From Bacteroidales bacterium (lineage in GTDB: Bacteria > Bacteroidota > Bacteroidia > Bacteroidales > Bacteroidaceae), in contig SFIS01000022.1 of NCBI GenBank assembly GCA_004555245.1, positions 1 through 44,937 on the forward strand: DNA of 44,937 nt, written 5' to 3'. The position numbers and the translations under genes were made by a program. Below are positions 43,454 to 44,937 of the stretch, in pieces. The notes below the pieces were generated by a model that saw nothing but the letters and a program-made list of their open reading frames with translations, made no database searches and had not been told where the DNA came from. The number at the start of each line of letters is the position of its first letter. The first letter of the stretch is position 1.

Positions 43454-44937
43454 ATGAAGAAAATGTTTACAAACTTATGCAAGTCGCTATGCGTGGCTGC
43501 GTTGGCAGGAATGGCATTTGTCCCAATTCCTGCTTGTGCCCAATCATCGTCCCCTGGTGTATATAAGATTACATTTGGCGGACGTGGTGAGAGCAAGACG
43601 GTGGACAGGGTTCTGGTCGAGAACCTGAGCAAAGGCTGCAGCGTCGAGTTGTCGGGTAAAGAAACCCTGTTGCTCACGTCCAGTTCTACTGGCATTGAAG
43701 AAATGCTGGGGGACAATGGTGGCAAGGTGACCATCGAGAACGGGAAACTGTTGATGAGCCTGCTATACCCTACCGACGTTCAAGTGAACGTTTATACCCT
43801 TAACGGCACTCTCGCTATGCAGACACGTCTCGCTGCCTCGTCATGCGAGGTCTCCATGCCTCTTCCTCCGCTGCGCAAGGGAGTGTATGTCGTACGTGCC
43901 ACGGCACCCGGTCTCAACAAGAGCATGAAATGGCTCTGCAACGGCAGTTCTTCTCTATCCGCTCCTGCTTTCACCACCTCGCATGAAGCGGCAGACGAAC
44001 AGTCTGAACAGGAAACCCTCTGCAGCACATCACCGTCACTTCTTGATTCTGACAATGAGCAAATGGAGGGGGTGGAATTGCAATATGAAAAGGGCGATTT
44101 GCTCCGTTTCACAGGTTTTTCAGGTGACATGACCACCATCATCACCAACTCGCCCCGCGGCTCCCACCCTATCTACTTCGACTTCTTCAAGTGCCAGGAT
44201 GCAGATGGCCACAACTATGCCATCGTCCGTGCAGGCGATATGCTGTGGATGGCAGAGGATCTGCGTAGCGTAAACTCCCTGAATATCAACGATGCGGGCA
44301 GCATGAGTTCAGAAGCAATGGGCAATCCCGATATGGCTATTATGGCTAAAGCAGACGGTAAAGCCTACTACAGCAAGGCTGCAGCCATCAAGGCTCTTCC
44401 TGAAGGTTGGAAATTGCCGTCTCTGGGCGAGATTGACTATGTCATCAACAAGCTCAACGGTGGTGACTACACAACTGCCGGCGCATATTTCAAGGGCTAC
44501 GGCGAGGGATGCATAGACAGCACCTCTATCAGGATGACAGCTGGCGGACGCTACAATGGCAGCGTGGTTGATGCAGACAAAGGCTATTTCATGACCCGCA
44601 GCACCAAGGGAGGCATTATGCTTGCCATGCAGCTGAGCAACAGTGGGGATGGTGTTTCCATAGAGACATGCCAGAACTATCTGATTGCAGTTCGCGGCGT
44701 GCGTACAGCTCCGTCAGTATATACAGAGATGATGGAAAGTTTTGGCTACACAAATCAGAATCCCGGACATACAGAAAACCTCCCCGCATCTCTGCTGGAG
44801 AGAGGTCCGTTGGGCAAGACTTACATCATGCACACTGCGCCACAATCTATCGCTTACGACTTCACCGGAGGCCAGTTCGGAGTTTCAGACGCAGAAGCTC
44901 GTAGCGGTGTCCTTACTAAAGACAGCGAAGGAAATTG
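43454..44937 (+). CDS. secreted FISUMP-domain protein, partial (runs off the end)
   Basis: The frame opens at ATG 43454 and stays open for 494 codons to the window edge. A signal peptide (MKKMFTNLCKSLCVAALAGM, cleavage near ACAQ) is followed by a T9SS-sorting-like or beta-sandwich region with VNVYTLNGTLAMQTRLAAS and KGVYVVRA (about 110-155), then at about 250 a Fibrobacter-succinogenes-major-paralogous (FISUMP) domain with FFKCQDADGHNYAIVRAGD and MLWMAEDLRSVNS and WKLPSLGEIDYVI. Probable cell-surface or secreted protein; ligand unknown. Confidence 0.82.
   Translation, partial: MKKMFTNLCKSLCVAALAGMAFVPIPACAQSSSPGVYKITFGGRGESKTVDRVLVENLSKGCSVELSGKETLLLTSSSTGIEEMLGDNGGKVTIENGKLLMSLLYPTDVQVNVYTLNGTLAMQTRLAASSCEVSMPLPPLRKGVYVVRATAPGLNKSMKWLCNGSSSLSAPAFTTSHEAADEQSEQETLCSTSPSLLDSDNEQMEGVELQYEKGDLLRFTGFSGDMTTIITNSPRGSHPIYFDFFKCQDADGHNYAIVRAGDMLWMAEDLRSVNSLNINDAGSMSSEAMGNPDMAIMAKADGKAYYSKAAAIKALPEGWKLPSLGEIDYVINKLNGGDYTTAGAYFKGYGEGCIDSTSIRMTAGGRYNGSVVDADKGYFMTRSTKGGIMLAMQLSNSGDGVSIETCQNYLIAVRGVRTAPSVYTEMMESFGYTNQNPGHTENLPASLLERGPLGKTYIMHTAPQSIAYDFTGGQFGVSDAEARSGVLTKDSEGN

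Overview
The window looks like a chromosomal segment of a Bacteroidales bacterium, most likely Prevotellaceae. Three things point there: repeated promoters of the Bacteroidetes type (TTTG, about 19-20 bases, TAnnTTTG) with no clear Shine-Dalgarno sites; a gene set typical of the group (DUF4492-cydA-cydB, surE, AGCS symporter, membrane-anchored AraC regulator, FISUMP protein, porin-like barrel); and protein wording close to Prevotella and Bacteroides. The placement is by recognition only; no search was run.

Layout. 1-1500 is AT-rich, with one outer-membrane beta-barrel gene and a doubtful 40-codon ORF. 1503-3203 (minus) is a long-chain acyl-CoA ligase with an elaborate palindromic promoter. 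A probable small RNA with its own promoter and terminator lies at 3683-3750 (minus). A minus-strand translation block follows: rplT, rpmI, infC, thrS, a TPR protein, def, yqgF and a SPOR lipoprotein. From a divergent promoter region, a plus-strand cluster encodes a YtxH protein, a holin-like membrane protein, a small coiled-coil protein and a TrmN6-type methyltransferase. Next come, all minus, a VanW-family protein, a SUMF1-type lipoprotein and the cytochrome bd operon (DUF4492, cydA, cydB). 18583-19470 is non-coding and holds a 22-bp tandem repeat. After it are an AAA/DUF4143 ATPase and the operon rsfS-ftsH-cdsA-lpxB-GNAT (minus).

The right part is mostly plus strand: tRNA-Gln(CUG), an AGCS symporter, (surE on minus), parA, parB, a DUF5683 protein, an MltD-like transglycosylase, a RelA/SpoT homologue, a pectinesterase, an MFS transporter, a MerR regulator, alaS, a MITE-like element, a membrane-bound AraC regulator and the start of a secreted FISUMP protein that runs off the end.

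Most of the window is housekeeping: translation, envelope biogenesis (LpxB, CdsA, FtsH, MltD), chromosome partition, stringent response and microaerobic respiration. The points worth a second look are the broken 3' end of alaS (35 orphan codons in another frame), the candidate small RNA, three 33-nt-spaced repeats in front of the ATPase gene, the 22-bp tandem repeat, a family of ACAAGTTGAC palindromic repeats, and the 198-bp inverted-repeat element placed 13 bases before the AraC regulator. I did not find a CRISPR array, prophage, complete IS or an evident new multi-gene defence system.
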